Below are positions 44,825 through 54,879 of a stretch of 64,000 bases of DNA, one piece after another. Origin of the DNA: JAOUFP01 sp963801505 (GTDB lineage: Bacteria > Nitrospirota > Thermodesulfovibrionia > Thermodesulfovibrionales > UBA6898); assembly GCA_963801505.1 (NCBI GenBank), contig CAWDEY010000011.1, forward strand, positions 255,363 through 319,362, in the 5' to 3' direction. Each line of letters starts with the position of its first letter. Positions within the stretch are counted from its first letter, which is position 1. Below the pieces are notes generated by a model. The model was not told the origin of the DNA. It saw only the letters and a program-made list of their open reading frames with translations, and ran no database searches. Position numbers and translations under genes: made by a program.

Positions 44825-46744
44825 CTACCTGAAAAGCATAAGGGCCACTATGATCAATGCGCCCGTTGCCATAATTGTCGCGTAATGTTGTAATAGGCCT
44901 GTCTGCATCTTCCGAAGCAGCTGACTGAAGGCGCCGATAGTTGCCGGCACGCCGTTTACAATGGCCTCTATGATCCGCGTATCAGTAATGCCAATCAGTA
45001 TGTTTTTGGCCACCCATATCGTCGGCCTGATTAGAATAAAACTGTAGAACTCGTCGATATAATATTTATTCCAAAGGACCCTGTGTACAGCGCTGAACTG
45101 CCGGACGAGTTTGCCGGGGATATCAGGATTGAGCAGATAGAAAAATGCGGCAAGTCCGATGCCTGAGAAACCGGCAGCAATAGAGATGGCCATTACTATC
45201 CATTCCTCCGCGTGTGTTGCATGGCCTTCCACATGCCCCAGCACAGGCTTCATGAATTCAGTGAAATGCGCCCCGCCGCCAAGGAGCTCGGGTATACCTA
45301 CCCAGCCCGCCCCGATTGCGCCTGCGCATAGGAGAACAAGCGGTATTGTCATGCTTTTGGGGGATTCATGCAAATGATGCTCCTGCTCGTGGGTGCCCCG
45401 GAATTTTCCGTGGAAGGTCAAAAATATGAGTCTGAAGGAGTAAAAAGCTGTAAGAAACGCCACAAAGGTGCCCATTGCCCAGACTAACTTGCCCACAGGA
45501 CTCGGCCCTGAATAGGCCAGCCATAGGATCTCGTCTTTGCTGAAGAAGCCCGCAAAACCAGGGACTCCTGAGATGCTCAGAGAGGCAAATAACATCGTCC
45601 AGTAAGTCACAGGCATATATTTTTTCAGTCCGCCCATTTTCTGAAGATCGAGTTCACCTGCCATGGCATGCATGACACTTCCCGCGCAGAGGAAGAGGAG
45701 CGCCTTGAAGAAGGCATGGGTATACAGGTGAAATACTCCGGCTGAATATGCCCCTACCCCGCAGGCAAGGAACATGTAGCCCAGCTGACTTATCGTAGAA
45801 TATGCGATGATCCTTTTTATATCGTTTTGGACCAGTCCTATGGTCGCGGCAAAAAGCGAGGTAATCGCGCCTGTCAGGGCAACGACCACGAGGGCTGTCG
45901 GGGAGAGGTTGAATATGGGACTGCAGCGCGCGATAAGGAATACGCCGGCAGTGACCATTGTCGCCGCATGGATGAGCGCGCTGACAGGGGTCGGGCCTTC
46001 CATGGCATCAGGCAGCCAGACATGAAGCGGCATCTGCGCTGATTTGCCGATAGCGCCGCAAAATAACAGGAGCGCTATAAGTGTCATCAGATGCACGTCA
46101 TAGCCGAGGAAGTTTATGCTATTGTTTGCAAGGGAAGCTGCCTTTTCAAATACAGGGGCATAATAAACACTGCCGAAGGTAAGGAATATTAAGATAATGC
46201 CGAGGCCGAAACCAAAGTCTCCAAACCTGTTGACGATAAAGGCCTTCTTGCCTGCATCAGATGCAGATTTCTTATTGAAGTAATAACCGATAAGGAAATA
46301 GGAACAGAGTCCCACGCCTTCCCAGCCGAAATAAAGCTGCATGAAGTTGTTGGCCATGACCAGCATGAGCATCGAGAAGGTAAACAGGCTCAGATACGCA
46401 AAGAAGCGGTAATAGCCGCTGTCGCCGTGCATGTAGCCGATAGAGTAGATATGGATGAGCATGCTGCAGGTGGTAACTACGATCAGCATCACCGCGGTAA
46501 GCTGGTCTATGAGGAAGCCGACAGAGACCTTGAAAGTGCCTGAAGCGATCCAGGTATAGAGATCCTGATTGAGGGTCCTTCCACCAAGCACATCCAGAAG
46601 GGTCATGACAGCAACTATCCAGGAGCCGCCTACTGCAAGGGTCGAGACCCAGTGGGCCTTGTCCTTTATAAAGTTCTTGCCAAAGAGGATATTTATTAAA
46701 AATGCAGCAAGCGGCAAAAACGGTATCAATAAATAATTGCTCAT
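44825..46744 (-). CDS. nuoL: NADH-quinone oxidoreductase subunit L
   Basis: Third antiporter-like subunit, 639 residues, with the long C-terminal lateral helix region. SVGFLIDQLTAVMLIVVTTCSMLIHIYSIGYM, YFGWEGVGLCSYFLIGYY, VWLPDAMEGPTPVSALIHAATMVTAGVFLIAR and DIKRIIAYSTISQLGYMFLA are conserved. Confidence 0.96.
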   Translation of the reverse strand: MSNYLLIPFLPLAAFLINILFGKNFIKDKAHWVSTLAVGGSWIVAVMTLLDVLGGRTLNQDLYTWIASGTFKVSVGFLIDQLTAVMLIVVTTCSMLIHIYSIGYMHGDSGYYRFFAYLSLFTFSMLMLVMANNFMQLYFGWEGVGLCSYFLIGYYFNKKSASDAGKKAFIVNRFGDFGFGLGIILIFLTFGSVYYAPVFEKAASLANNSINFLGYDVHLMTLIALLLFCGAIGKSAQMPLHVWLPDAMEGPTPVSALIHAATMVTAGVFLIARCSPIFNLSPTALVVVALTGAITSLFAATIGLVQNDIKRIIAYSTISQLGYMFLACGVGAYSAGVFHLYTHAFFKALLFLCAGSVMHAMAGELDLQKMGGLKKYMPVTYWTMLFASLSISGVPGFAGFFSKDEILWLAYSGPSPVGKLVWAMGTFVAFLTAFYSFRLIFLTFHGKFRGTHEQEHHLHESPKSMTIPLVLLCAGAIGAGWVGIPELLGGGAHFTEFMKPVLGHVEGHATHAEEWIVMAISIAAGFSGIGLAAFFYLLNPDIPGKLVRQFSAVHRVLWNKYYIDEFYSFILIRPTIWVAKNILIGITDTRIIEAIVNGVPATIGAFSQLLRKMQTGLLQHYATIMATGALIIVALMLFR

Positions 46745-46752
46745 ATTTCTAT

Positions 46753-46783
46753 CCCTTCACGCATAACGCTTCCCGCTTCACGG
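46753..46783. repeat. Heptanucleotide repeat between nuoK and nuoL
   Basis: On the - strand: GTGAAGC, GGGAAGC, GTTATGC, GTGAAGG, four seven-base steps in the 45-base spacer. Confidence 0.65.
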
Positions 46784-46789
46784 TTTTTA

Positions 46790-47098
46790 TCATCCCTTCA
46801 TCTCGTTCATCTCATTGACATGCGCTGTCTGCTTGTTTCTAAATAGCGCTATTATTATCGCTAGCCCTATGGCCGCCTCGGCAGCAGCCACAGTGATAAC
46901 AAAAAATACGAGTATGTGGCCCCTCATGTCCTGCAGGTAATGGCTAAATGAGATGAGGCTTATATTGACGGCGTTGAGCATCAGCTCAACAGACATGAAC
47001 ATGATTATAATGTTCTTTCTCGTGAGGAACCCGAACATGCCGATCATGAAGACCGCGGCGCTCAGCATCAAATACCACTGTATAGGTACAGGTACCAT
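46790..47098 (-). CDS. nuoK: NADH-quinone oxidoreductase subunit K
   Basis: 102 residues, three membrane spans. NIIIMFMSVELMLNAVNISLISFS carries the conserved membrane glutamate, and VITVAAAEAAIGLAIIIALFRN the second. Correct family length; three bases separate it from nuoJ. Confidence 0.95.
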   Translation of the reverse strand: MVPVPIQWYLMLSAAVFMIGMFGFLTRKNIIIMFMSVELMLNAVNISLISFSHYLQDMRGHILVFFVITVAAAEAAIGLAIIIALFRNKQTAHVNEMNEMKG

Positions 47099-47101
47099 TT
47101 T

Positions 47102-47614
47102 CTAACTCCTCAACTTTCTTTTTGCAAGGACTATCGCGCCTACTACTGCAACCAGCAATATCAGCGAAGCTATCTCAAAAGGGAACAGGTATTCCGTATA
47201 TAAGAGCTGCCCAAGGGCCTTTGTATGAGTGGCCTGCTGGATAAAATCTATTGAATATTTTCCAGGAGGCGCTATCACAAGGGACCTGAGCGCTATACTT
47301 ACTATTACAAAAAAAGCAGATACTATGACAAAGGCAGCCGGCCAGGAATTGATGAGCATGTCAATCTTGAGCTCTTCCTTGAGATTAAGCAAAAGCACGA
47401 CAAAAAGAAATAGCACCAGTATCGCGCCCGCATACACAATGACCTGTATCGCGGCTATAAACTCAGCATTTAAAAACAGATATAGGCCTGCTATATGAAA
47501 AAACAGAAGGAGCATCCACATAACGCTGTGCACGGGATTCTTCCTCGTTACAACAAGCATAGACAGTAAGACTATAACTACTGCATAGTATCCAAAAAAC
47601 AGTTTAGGCAGCAT
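47102..47614 (-). CDS. nuoJ: NADH-quinone oxidoreductase subunit J
   Basis: 170 residues from ATG 47614, selected since AAGGAG lies five bases upstream; an in-frame ATG 30 bases earlier lacks this. Five membrane spans; NPVHSVMWMLLLFFHIAGLYLFLNAEFIAAIQVIVYAGAILVLFLFVVLLLN is the conserved core, including the pi-bulge helix region. Confidence 0.93.
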   Translation of the reverse strand: MLPKLFFGYYAVVIVLLSMLVVTRKNPVHSVMWMLLLFFHIAGLYLFLNAEFIAAIQVIVYAGAILVLFLFVVLLLNLKEELKIDMLINSWPAAFVIVSAFFVIVSIALRSLVIAPPGKYSIDFIQQATHTKALGQLLYTEYLFPFEIASLILLVAVVGAIVLAKRKLRS

Positions 47615-47663
47615 ACCGCTCCTTTTCCAAGGGTCGTAGTTCAATTTTTTCTTTATTTAAACT

Positions 47664-47690
47664 TCTCACTTATCACTTTTCACTTTCTTA
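47664..47690. repeat. Heptanucleotide repeat overlapping the nuoI stop
   Basis: On the - strand GTGAAAA, GTGATAA, GTGAGAA: three seven-base steps. They encode the last residues and stop of NuoI (KVKSDK). A related pair (GTGAAAA, GTGATCA) lies at 54860-54875 between nuoC and nuoD. Confidence 0.6.
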
Positions 47691-48217
47691 AACATTGCCT
47701 GGCCTTCATGGGCGATAAAGTCCTCTGACTTGGGCCGCCAGAAATCCCTGTAGTAGCGTTTGCCCTTTTCAGCCGTAAAATACTTGTCCCAGTTATCGAG
47801 CAGTTTTTCCTTGGTCATATAGAACTCCTCCCTGGTGTATCCGGAGTATTCGTAATGCTCGCTGAGGGATATGGCCCCAAAAGGACACGCCTCGACACAG
47901 AACCCGCAGTATACGCACCTGAGCACCTCTATTTCGTACCTGTCGACAACCTTGCTGTGGTCCTCGCCCTCTGTCGTATAGATGTGAATGCACTGCGAAG
48001 GGCAGTAGGCCCCGCAGAGGCCGCAGCCCACGCATTTGAGCTTCCCCTCCTCGTTTTTAGCCAGCGCGTGCAGGCCCCTGAACCCGGGCATCACCGGCCG
48101 CTTTACAAGAGGATACCGCCGCGTTACAGGCTTGGTAAACAGGGTCTTGAAGGTCAGGGCCATGCCTTTGGCGATCTCTACGAAAAATATTGTGCTAATA
48201 AGCTTGGGTATTTTCAT
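47666..48217 (-). CDS. nuoI: NADH-quinone oxidoreductase subunit I
   Basis: Ferredoxin-like subunit carrying clusters N6a and N6b, 183 residues from ATG 48217, whose start overlaps the nuoH stop (ATGA). Cysteine motifs CVGCGLCGAYCPSQC and CVYCGFCVEACPFGAI. C-terminal tail is extended to FKKVKSDK by a heptamer repeat. Confidence 0.95.
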   Translation of the reverse strand: MKIPKLISTIFFVEIAKGMALTFKTLFTKPVTRRYPLVKRPVMPGFRGLHALAKNEEGKLKCVGCGLCGAYCPSQCIHIYTTEGEDHSKVVDRYEIEVLRCVYCGFCVEACPFGAISLSEHYEYSGYTREEFYMTKEKLLDNWDKYFTAEKGKRYYRDFWRPKSEDFIAHEGQAMFKKVKSDK

Positions 48218-49293
48218 AGCATACCTTTGACCCAGATTTTTATAAGTGCCGTTATCACGATGTTCGCAAGTGCAAGCGGTATCAGCAGCTTCCATCCTAT
48301 TGCCATAAGCTGGTCATACCTGTATCTCGGCAGCGTTGCCCTGACCCAATAATATAGGAACATAAAGGCATAGACCTTCACTAAAAACACGCAAAGACCC
48401 AGCGCCTTCCAGAGAAAGACCGGGAGATTTGAGGTAATGAATGCCGGCAACCCCCAGCCTCCCAGGAAACAGATCGAAGCGATCGAGGACATCACCAGCA
48501 TGCCGGTATATTCACCGAGGAAGAAGAGAGCGAAACGGAAACCGCTGTATTCTGTAAAGTAACCTGCAACAAGCTCGCTTTCAGCCTCGGGCAGGTCAAA
48601 AGGCAGCCTGTTGGTCTCTGCAAAGGCCGCAAGGATAAAGACAAAAAACCCGATAAACTGGGGTATAGCATACATTCCCGTAGGATAAGCCTGCTGTGCC
48701 CTTACAATTTCAGTAAGGTTCAAAGAGCCCGCCATTATCATCACGCCTACAAGACTGAGCCCCATCGCTATCTCATAGCTGATGACCTGAGAAGCAGACC
48801 TTAGTCCGCCAAGAAAAGCATATTTAGAGCCTGAAGACCATCCTGACATTACAATGCCGTAGGCAGCAAGCGATGACATGGCAAAGAGAAATAGCAGCCC
48901 TATATTGATATTGGCAATTACAAAGCCGTCAAAAAAAGGTATCACGGACAGGGATGTAAGCGCTGAAACAAAGAAGATTACAGGGGCAAGGTAGAATATC
49001 GGCTTGTCCGATTCTGAAGGGATGATATCTTCCTTGAAAAAGAGCTTGATGCCGTCCGCAAACGGCTGGAAAAGACCGTAGGGCCCGACTTCCCTTGGCC
49101 CGAGCCGCACCTGCATATGCGCGATCACCTTCCGCTCCCAGTAGGTCGCGTAGGCAACGTGGAGAAGTCCAATAGCTACTACAATGGCGATCTTGATCAG
49201 GATCCAGATAATATTCGATATAATACCAATGAATTCCGGAGAGAGTATACCTCCCAGAATACCGCCTATTATACCGGCTATTAAGCTGTTCAT
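48214..49293 (-). CDS. nuoH: NADH-quinone oxidoreductase subunit H
   Basis: Quinone-channel membrane subunit, 359 residues, about eight spans. ERKVIAHMQVRLGPREVGPYGLFQPFADGIKLFFKEDIIPS is the hallmark loop, then YEIAMGLSLVGVM and AETNRLPFDLPEAESELVAGYFTEYSG. Overlaps nuoG and nuoI by four bases each. Confidence 0.97.
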   Translation of the reverse strand: MNSLIAGIIGGILGGILSPEFIGIISNIIWILIKIAIVVAIGLLHVAYATYWERKVIAHMQVRLGPREVGPYGLFQPFADGIKLFFKEDIIPSESDKPIFYLAPVIFFVSALTSLSVIPFFDGFVIANINIGLLFLFAMSSLAAYGIVMSGWSSGSKYAFLGGLRSASQVISYEIAMGLSLVGVMIMAGSLNLTEIVRAQQAYPTGMYAIPQFIGFFVFILAAFAETNRLPFDLPEAESELVAGYFTEYSGFRFALFFLGEYTGMLVMSSIASICFLGGWGLPAFITSNLPVFLWKALGLCVFLVKVYAFMFLYYWVRATLPRYRYDQLMAIGWKLLIPLALANIVITALIKIWVKGML

Positions 49294-51872
49294 GTCCTCA
49301 CCTTCTCCACCTTTATTTCTATACCATCCAGGGAGGGGGTCTTCAGCACAGGTTCGAGCGTATACTCCATCAGGCTGTTAGCGCCTCTGCCTTCGAAATT
49401 GTTCGTCAGCATCACAACGGAAGGACCGACCGCCTTGTCTATTGCTACCGGAAGCTCCAGATTCCCTACCTTCGTCAATATCCTGGCGATGTCGCCTTCG
49501 CCAAGAGAAAGAAGTGCGGCTGTCTCAGGGCTGAGTCTTGCTACAGCACCTGAATAGATCTTCACCAGCGCCGGAGACTTTGTGCTGAGCGTGCCGGAAT
49601 GAAACAGCGGCCTTTCGATGCGCAGGTACAGCTTCTCCCCAACACTAATGTCCTTGCCTTTGGATATCTGTATCTCTTCCATGACGTCCCTGAGAGGTTC
49701 GCCCTTGTATGGGTAAATGGCATGCCCATCATTAATGTCTGCATAGGTCAGGTTCCGATGAAGAGGGGAGACGTCCGCAATTTCGTGAAAAACGCTTTCT
49801 GTATCAGCATAGGAGAGTTTGCTCCCCATATTACTTGAGACCTCTGCTATTATCTTCCAGTCTTCCATGCCTGCCCTATGCACTGCCTTTCTGACACGCT
49901 GGAGCCTTCTTTCCATGTTCGTAAATGTGCCGTCTTTCTCAGCCCAGCTTAGTGATGGCAAAACAACATCCGCAAGCTTGGCGGTCTCAGTCATGAATAT
50001 GTCCTGAACAACCAGAAACTCAAGGTTTCGAAGAGCTGCAGCAACCGTATTGGAACCAGGCAGGTTAAAAACCGGGTTTTCGCCCATCACATAGAGGGCC
50101 TTCAGTGACCCATTTACAGCAGCTTCCATCATTGCAAATATCGTAAGCCCTGTCTTGTCATTAATCTCCGCGTTCCAGAGATTCTCATATCTCTTTCTGA
50201 ATTCCGTATAAGCAACAGGCCTGCAACCAGGCAGCAAATCAGGGGCACAGCCCATATCCAGCATGCCCTGCTCATTTGAGCGCTCGGACATGAGGTATAT
50301 CCTGCCGTTGGCAAGATAGTTGATCGCTGAGAGCAGAAGCAGTTTGTAGCTTGCCCCGCTACTTTGGACGATCTCCTTGCCTATAAGCAATGCTGGAGTT
50401 GCGGAGGCCGCAAGTATTTCTACAAACCTTGTCACTTCCCCTGAGGGGACCCCGCACTTCTTTTCTACCATATCAACAGATGTGTTGATGTCCTTTATCT
50501 TTGCCTCGAGTGCAGGGTTAGCACCTGAGAGGCCTTTCTTTGCCTTAAGCAGCGTGACAATCCCCTCAAGCAATACTTCTTCAGTATAGAGGAGTAAATC
50601 AAGCTTCACAGGGTTGAAGTATTCCAGACCCTTCACATTTCCGACAGTGAGTATGTTGCCGCCCTTGCGTGAACAGGCCCTGACCTGAAGTCCGAGGATC
50701 GGGTTGACAGTTGTTGGATCACCGCCGACAATAAGCACTGTGTCTGAATTTGCAAGACCTGAAATAATATTTGCAGTAGCTCCCTGTCCGAATATGTTTT
50801 CTATAAATGCCTGTGCGCCAGCAAAACCCATGCGCGCGGTGCTGTCTATGTTGTTAGTGCCGATTGTGGTCCTCATGAACTTCTGGAAGACATAGTTGTC
50901 TTCGTTGGTGCACCTTGGAGAAGCTATTCCTGCTATCGCGTTGCCGCCTGATTTGGCCTTTATCTCACTGAGTTTGCCTGACACAAGACTGATGGCCTCC
51001 TCCCATGTGGCTGGTTCAAGCACACCATTTTTTCTTATCAGGGGAGTGGTCAATCTTTCCTTGCTGCCCACGAATTCATAACCGAACCTGCCACGGGAAC
51101 AGAGCATCCCGTTGTTAACAGCAGAGCCAATCTTTGGCACAACCCTCAGGATAACATCATCACGCACCTGGGCAACGACAGTACAGCCTACAGCACAATA
51201 AGGACAGACCGTTTCGATCTCTTCCTTGACCTGCCAGGGCCGGTAGCTGTGCCTGTGGAGCCTTGACATAATGGCGCCGACAGGACATACCGAGACGCAA
51301 TTGCCGCAATATTCACAGTCATATCTGCCTCCGGAAAATGGCTCTATGTGGGAATGCCCGCCCCTGTTTATGACATCTATCGCTGAAGCGCCCTGTACCC
51401 CCGCGCACATTCTGACGCAGCGGGTACATACTATACACCTTTCCATATTGCGCACAATGACCGGGTCTTCAAGGCTTTCAGTCACCCTTCTTTTCTTCTC
51501 TTTATACCTTCCCTTCGCAGGTCCATACTTCTCTACAAGGTCCTGAAGTTCGCACTCGCCTGCCTTGTCGCAATACGGGCAGTCAAGCGGGTGGTTGATG
51601 AGAAGGAATTCGAGTATTCCCCTTCTTACCTCAGCTATTCCCTCTGTCTCTGTCCTGACCGTCATACCGTCAGTGACCATCAGGGTGCAGGCCGTCTGGA
51701 GCCTCGGCATTTTTTCGACCTCTACTAGGCAGAGCCTGCAGCCGCCGTATTTTTCGAGCTGTTCATGGTAGCAAAGTGTCGGAATCTTTATCCCTGCAGA
51801 CCGCGCGGCCTCAAGGACCGTCACAGGCTTTTCGAGTTTTATTTCCTTGTTATTTATCGTTACTGTAATCAT
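49290..51872 (-). CDS. nuoG: NADH-quinone oxidoreductase subunit G
   Basis: Large Fe-S subunit, 860 residues. Order: 2Fe-2S ferredoxin (CYHEQLEKYGGCRLC..C), His/Cys cluster region HPLDCPYCDKAGECELQ, dicluster CIVCTRCVRMC and CEYCGNCVSVCPVGA, then CPYCAVGCTV..CSRGRFG (N7-type site) and a molybdopterin-oxidoreductase-like domain without evident catalytic metal. The C-terminal ~100 residues resemble the molybdopterin dinucleotide-binding fold. Confidence 0.95.
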   Translation of the reverse strand: MITVTINNKEIKLEKPVTVLEAARSAGIKIPTLCYHEQLEKYGGCRLCLVEVEKMPRLQTACTLMVTDGMTVRTETEGIAEVRRGILEFLLINHPLDCPYCDKAGECELQDLVEKYGPAKGRYKEKKRRVTESLEDPVIVRNMERCIVCTRCVRMCAGVQGASAIDVINRGGHSHIEPFSGGRYDCEYCGNCVSVCPVGAIMSRLHRHSYRPWQVKEEIETVCPYCAVGCTVVAQVRDDVILRVVPKIGSAVNNGMLCSRGRFGYEFVGSKERLTTPLIRKNGVLEPATWEEAISLVSGKLSEIKAKSGGNAIAGIASPRCTNEDNYVFQKFMRTTIGTNNIDSTARMGFAGAQAFIENIFGQGATANIISGLANSDTVLIVGGDPTTVNPILGLQVRACSRKGGNILTVGNVKGLEYFNPVKLDLLLYTEEVLLEGIVTLLKAKKGLSGANPALEAKIKDINTSVDMVEKKCGVPSGEVTRFVEILAASATPALLIGKEIVQSSGASYKLLLLSAINYLANGRIYLMSERSNEQGMLDMGCAPDLLPGCRPVAYTEFRKRYENLWNAEINDKTGLTIFAMMEAAVNGSLKALYVMGENPVFNLPGSNTVAAALRNLEFLVVQDIFMTETAKLADVVLPSLSWAEKDGTFTNMERRLQRVRKAVHRAGMEDWKIIAEVSSNMGSKLSYADTESVFHEIADVSPLHRNLTYADINDGHAIYPYKGEPLRDVMEEIQISKGKDISVGEKLYLRIERPLFHSGTLSTKSPALVKIYSGAVARLSPETAALLSLGEGDIARILTKVGNLELPVAIDKAVGPSVVMLTNNFEGRGANSLMEYTLEPVLKTPSLDGIEIKVEKVRT

Positions 51873-51883
51873 CTTTGGCCTTC

Positions 51884-53146
51884 TTATACCTTAACCTGGC
51901 ATGCCTTTGTCTTTATATGTGCTTCAAATTCAGACCTGAAATGTTTTATGAAGTTCTGCACAACAGATGCAGCTCCGTCGCCGAGCGGACAGAAGGTCTT
52001 GCCCATAATATTCCCTGATATAGAAAGCAGCAAGTCTATATCGCCTTCAGCGCCTTCTCCGTTTTCTATCCTGCCGAGGATACTCCTGAGCCATCCGGTC
52101 CCTTCACGGCATGGAGTGCATTTCCCGCAGGATTCATGTTCGAAGAATTTCAGCGCCCGGTAACAGACCTTCACGAGACAGACGCTTTCGTCCATTACTA
52201 TCACAGCGCCTGAGCCGAGCATGCTGCCATGCTTTGGCATATTGACGAAGTCCATGGGGCAGTCAATCTTTTCAGGAGGAAGCACAGGAGTGGATATACC
52301 TCCGGGTATTACGGCCTTGAGGGTCTTTCCGCCTTTTATGCCTCCACAGTGTGTATAGATTATTTCGCGGAGGCTTGTACCCATCGGAAGTTCGTATACA
52401 CCGGGTTTTTCCACATGCCCGCTGATACAGTAGAGCTTGGGGCCAGGACAGTCAGGTGTGCCGATTTTGGAATAAGCCTCACCGCCTGTCTCGATGATAA
52501 AGGGAAGGTTCGACAAGGTCTCGACGTTATTGACCACTGTTGGTTTTGACCATACGCCGACATTTACAGGAAAAGGAGGCTTGATCCTTGGCTGTCCCTT
52601 ATCTCCTTCAAGAGACTCTATCAGCGCCGTCTCCTCGCCGCATATATAGGCGCCTGCACCCTGATGCACCGCGAGGTGGAACTTCACTCCCTTGCCAGCG
52701 ATATTGTCGCCAAGCATGTTGTTTTCATATGCCTGGGCAATCGCCCTGTTTAGTATATTCTTTGCCTCGGGATATTCGCCCCTTAGATATATGAAGCCGT
52801 ATTCAGCACTCAGGGCATGGCCTGAGATGACCATACCTTCTATGAGAAGATGCGGGTTCTTCTCAAGTATCGGCCTGTCTTTAAACGTGCCGGGCTCACC
52901 CTCATCAGCATTGCAGAGCAGGTATTTGGGGAACTTCGGATCTGCTGAGGCAAAGGTCCATTTCATCGCCACAGGGAAGCCTGCGCCGCCCCGGCCGCGA
53001 AGTCCGGCCTTCTTGACCTCCTCGACTATCTCCTTGGGCTGCATAGCGAGGGCCTTTAAAAGGCTGCTGTAACCTCCGGCCTTCTTATATTCGTTTAAGT
53101 CCGCTGAATTCGGGTTTTCTATATTTTTTAAGAGCACTTTTTCCAT
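51884..53146 (-). CDS. nuoF: NADH-quinone oxidoreductase subunit F
   Basis: FMN and NADH-binding subunit, 420 residues. GLRGRGGAGFPVAMKW (NADH site), CNADEGEPGTFKDR, GAGAYICGEETALIESLEG (FMN site) and the N3 cluster ESCGKCTPCREGTGW with a later Cys are present. Eleven bases from nuoG. Confidence 0.97.
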   Translation of the reverse strand: MEKVLLKNIENPNSADLNEYKKAGGYSSLLKALAMQPKEIVEEVKKAGLRGRGGAGFPVAMKWTFASADPKFPKYLLCNADEGEPGTFKDRPILEKNPHLLIEGMVISGHALSAEYGFIYLRGEYPEAKNILNRAIAQAYENNMLGDNIAGKGVKFHLAVHQGAGAYICGEETALIESLEGDKGQPRIKPPFPVNVGVWSKPTVVNNVETLSNLPFIIETGGEAYSKIGTPDCPGPKLYCISGHVEKPGVYELPMGTSLREIIYTHCGGIKGGKTLKAVIPGGISTPVLPPEKIDCPMDFVNMPKHGSMLGSGAVIVMDESVCLVKVCYRALKFFEHESCGKCTPCREGTGWLRSILGRIENGEGAEGDIDLLLSISGNIMGKTFCPLGDGAASVVQNFIKHFRSEFEAHIKTKACQVKV

Positions 53147-53154
53147 AAATTATT

Positions 53155-53619
53155 TTATGTATATTTCCCCAGTATCTCTTCTATGTATTTTTCACTAAGA
53201 TTTTCATAAAAATCATCATTGACTAGCATCGCAGGCGCAGTGCCGCAGGCACCTATGCACTCCATGATCACCAGAGAAAACCTGCCGTCAGTTGTCATTC
53301 CGCCAGGCTCAAGTCCGTACTTGTTCTTGAGAAAATCAACAAGCTTTTCTGCCCCAAGTATCATGCAGGAGACATTTGTGCAGAGCTGTACAACATGTCT
53401 TCCCATCGGCTTATGCTTGTACATCGCATAGAAGGTCGCGACCCCCCTCACTGTTGCCTTTGGAACTCCCAGAACAGCAGAAACCGCCTCGTAAGCCTCA
53501 GAACTCAGATGCCCGAATTCCCTCTGGGCCACATATATGGCGGGCAAAAGGGCGCCCCTTGCCGAAGGGTATTTGGCCCTGATCTCTTCCAGTTCTTTTA
53601 TCGCTGCTTCACTGAACAT
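53155..53619 (-). CDS. nuoE: NADH-quinone oxidoreductase subunit E
   Basis: 2Fe-2S subunit (N1a), 154 residues. Thioredoxin-like fold with CTNVSCMILG and CIGACGTAPAMLVND giving the C-x4-C...C-x3-C ligand set. Nine bases from nuoF. Confidence 0.96.
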   Translation of the reverse strand: MFSEAAIKELEEIRAKYPSARGALLPAIYVAQREFGHLSSEAYEAVSAVLGVPKATVRGVATFYAMYKHKPMGRHVVQLCTNVSCMILGAEKLVDFLKNKYGLEPGGMTTDGRFSLVIMECIGACGTAPAMLVNDDFYENLSEKYIEEILGKYT

Positions 53620-53655
53620 ATTTTTTGTTTTTAACCTCTGACTCGTTTTGTTGTC

Positions 53656-54846
53656 TTACCGGTCACATTCACCGAGCACTATATCAATCGTCCCGATGTT
53701 CGCTATAACGTCTGCAATCATCCCGCCCTCACAAAGCCTCGGGAGTACCGAAGCATGCACATAAGACGGGGCTCTCACTCTCATCCTGTAAGGTCTGCCA
53801 GTGCCGTCGCTCACAAAATAAAACCCTAACTCTCCTTTAGGGACCTCGGTGCCCATATAGATCTCCCCTTCAGCAACAGTCGGTCCTTTTGTAATCAATA
53901 TGAACTGGTGGATAAGGTGTTCCATGTCCTTGAGCACAAGGTCTTTGGGCGGAAGCGTGAACTTCGGCGCATCAGCCATTACAGGACCGGCGGGAAGTTT
54001 CTCAATGCACTGTTTGACGATCCTGTTTGCCTGCCTCATCTCTTCCATCCTGACAAGATACCTGTCATAGCAGTCGCCTTTTTTGCCTATCGGGACATCG
54101 AACTCGACTTTATCATATGCGTCATAAGGGGCATACTTCCTTACGTCATAATCAACTCCGGAGCCCCTCAGCATACCGCCTGTAAGACCCCAGTTTACCG
54201 CCTCTTCCGCTGAGATAATGCCTATGTCTACAGTCCTGTCCTTCCAGACCCTGTTTTCCGTAACAAGGGTCTCATAGTCATCCATCTTCGAAGGGAAATC
54301 CAGCACAAAAGCATACAGCTTATCGAGAAATTCCTGGGATATATCGTTTCGGACACCGCCGACCCTCGGGTAGCTTACAGTGAGCCTCGCGCCGCAGAGC
54401 ATCTCGAAGAGGTCCATGATAACTTCTCTTTCCCTGAAGGCATAAAGAAACGGGGTGGTCGCCCCGATATCCAGCACATGAGTTCCCAGCCAGATTATAT
54501 GGCTCGATATCCTTCCCATCTCTGCGACCATGGTCCTTATGAACTTCGCCCTTTCAGGTGCCTCGATGCCGAAGAGCTTCTCTACAGCATTTACGTACCC
54601 CACGTTGTTATTCATTGAGGAAATGTAATCAAGACGGTCACTCAAGGGGAGCGCGGCAAAGTAGGTCCTGTTTTCTCCCAGCTTCTCAATACCCCTGTGG
54701 AGATAACCCACATAAGGCGTACACTTGATGACATTTTCGCCCTGGAGGTTCAGCGAAAGCCTCAGAACTCCATGGGTCGCGGGATGCTGCGGCCCCATGC
54801 TTATCGTCAGTTCTCTTGTCTCGAATGCTTTTTCTATATCTTCCAT
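53656..54846 (-). CDS. nuoD: NADH-quinone oxidoreductase subunit D
   Basis: Quinone-binding 49-kDa homologue, 396 residues. MGPQHPATHGVLRLSLNLQGE, GYLHRGIEKLGENRTY, YPRVGGVRNDISQEF, and GRPYRMRVRAPSYVHASVLPRLCEGGMIADVIANIGTIDIVLGECDR. Separate from nuoC, not fused. Confidence 0.97.
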   Translation of the reverse strand: MEDIEKAFETRELTISMGPQHPATHGVLRLSLNLQGENVIKCTPYVGYLHRGIEKLGENRTYFAALPLSDRLDYISSMNNNVGYVNAVEKLFGIEAPERAKFIRTMVAEMGRISSHIIWLGTHVLDIGATTPFLYAFREREVIMDLFEMLCGARLTVSYPRVGGVRNDISQEFLDKLYAFVLDFPSKMDDYETLVTENRVWKDRTVDIGIISAEEAVNWGLTGGMLRGSGVDYDVRKYAPYDAYDKVEFDVPIGKKGDCYDRYLVRMEEMRQANRIVKQCIEKLPAGPVMADAPKFTLPPKDLVLKDMEHLIHQFILITKGPTVAEGEIYMGTEVPKGELGFYFVSDGTGRPYRMRVRAPSYVHASVLPRLCEGGMIADVIANIGTIDIVLGECDR

Positions 54847-54879
54847 TTTTTTCTATTCAATGATCACTTTTCACTACTG